In this document: piece by piece, positions 5,447 to 5,498 of the stretch
Layout of the letters: every line of letters starts with the position of its first letter
Position numbering within the stretch: the first letter of the stretch is position 1
DNA from: an uncultured Candidatus Melainabacteria bacterium
GTDB taxonomy: Bacteria; Cyanobacteriota; Vampirovibrionia; Gastranaerophilales; Gastranaerophilaceae
Direction of reading: 5' to 3'
Assembly: GCA_934754855.1 (NCBI GenBank)
Contig: CAKVJR010000116.1
Span: 1 to 5,498, forward strand
Length of the DNA: 5,498 nucleotides
Position numbers and translations under genes: made by a program
Notes under the pieces: generated by a model
What the model saw: the letters and a program-made list of their open reading frames with translations, nothing else
Told to the model about the DNA's origin: nothing
Databases searched by the model: none

Positions 5447-5498
5447 ATGATATTGACACCTGTTAAACGGCATAATTCAAAAGTAAAGAAAAAACAGT
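5447..5498 (+). CDS. Possible start of a divergent gene, cut by the right edge
   Basis: ATG at 5447 opens 17 codons to the window edge (MILTPVKRHNSKVKKKQ), a basic N-terminus with no recognisable domain. An in-frame TAA at 5432-5434 limits the start, so ATG 5447 (or TTG 5453) would be the first codon. The upstream AAGAAG is a poor ribosome binding site, and no convincing plus-strand promoter is seen between it and the operon promoter. Basic N-termini are common in membrane or DNA-binding proteins, but nothing more can be said. It may equally be non-coding; a minus-strand frame is also open here. Confidence 0.25.
   Translation, partial: MILTPVKRHNSKVKKKQ

Noticed and set aside
5453..5476. TTGACA followed by CATAAT on the plus strand as a promoter
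   Set aside because: The spacing is only 12 bases, too short for a sigma-70 type promoter, and no -10-like sequence lies at 16-18 bases.
5359..5498. Minus-strand frame open from the right edge to TAG at 5361-5359 (about 45 codons)
   Set aside because: It crosses the operon promoter region, shows no recognisable C-terminal motif, and its end overlaps the leader of the synthase gene. It could be the tail of a gene beyond the edge, but nothing supports it.

Overview
The window is a visibly AT-rich stretch of bacterial DNA in which every well-supported gene lies on the minus strand, so it reads from right to left. The taxon cannot be fixed from the sequence. The low GC, the archaeal/anaerobe-type split isopropylmalate/homoaconitate dehydratase, the 432-residue homocitrate/isopropylmalate synthase variant and a CHASE2 diguanylate cyclase would fit a gut or anaerobic lineage such as Vampirovibrionia (Gastranaerophilales) or a clostridial or related anaerobe. 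This is a tentative guess.

Right part (about 5410 down to 2281): a compact three-gene operon. A perfect TATAAT box (5380-5385) precedes an acyl-CoA-dependent alpha-keto acid chain-elongation synthase of the 2-isopropylmalate/homocitrate synthase family (start 5348). The large (leuC-type) and small (leuD-type) subunits of the matching dehydratase follow. Gaps are only 8 and 9 bases, and each downstream Shine-Dalgarno sequence touches or overlaps the upstream stop codon. Together they would carry out the condensation and isomerisation steps of leucine synthesis or of an analogous homocitrate/homoaconitate route. The third enzyme, the decarboxylating dehydrogenase (leuB-type), is not in the window.

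Middle (2280 down to 2001): an AT-rich gap with no convincing terminator after leuD. It holds a possible 45-47 codon small gene with its own ribosome binding site, ending 16 bases before the next gene, plus candidate promoters.

Left part (2000 down to 186): a 604-residue membrane diguanylate cyclase with an extracytoplasmic CHASE2 sensor, four membrane segments and a cytoplasmic GGDEF domain (GGEEM, with an RxxD inhibitory site). A Rho-independent terminator follows (129-162). Downstream, a gene for a membrane-anchored or exported protein begins at 128 and runs off the left edge. Its only Shine-Dalgarno-like sequence lies inside the terminator stem, and an extended -10 promoter also overlaps that stem. 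This is the most interesting structure in the window: the same bases appear able to terminate the upstream transcript, hide the downstream ribosome binding site in read-through RNA, and start a new RNA in which that site is free.

At the far right edge (5447-5498) a plus-strand reading frame may be the start of a divergent gene, but only 17 codons are visible. No tRNA, rRNA, CRISPR array, insertion sequence or clear riboswitch was recognised. No previously undescribed multi-gene system is evident.
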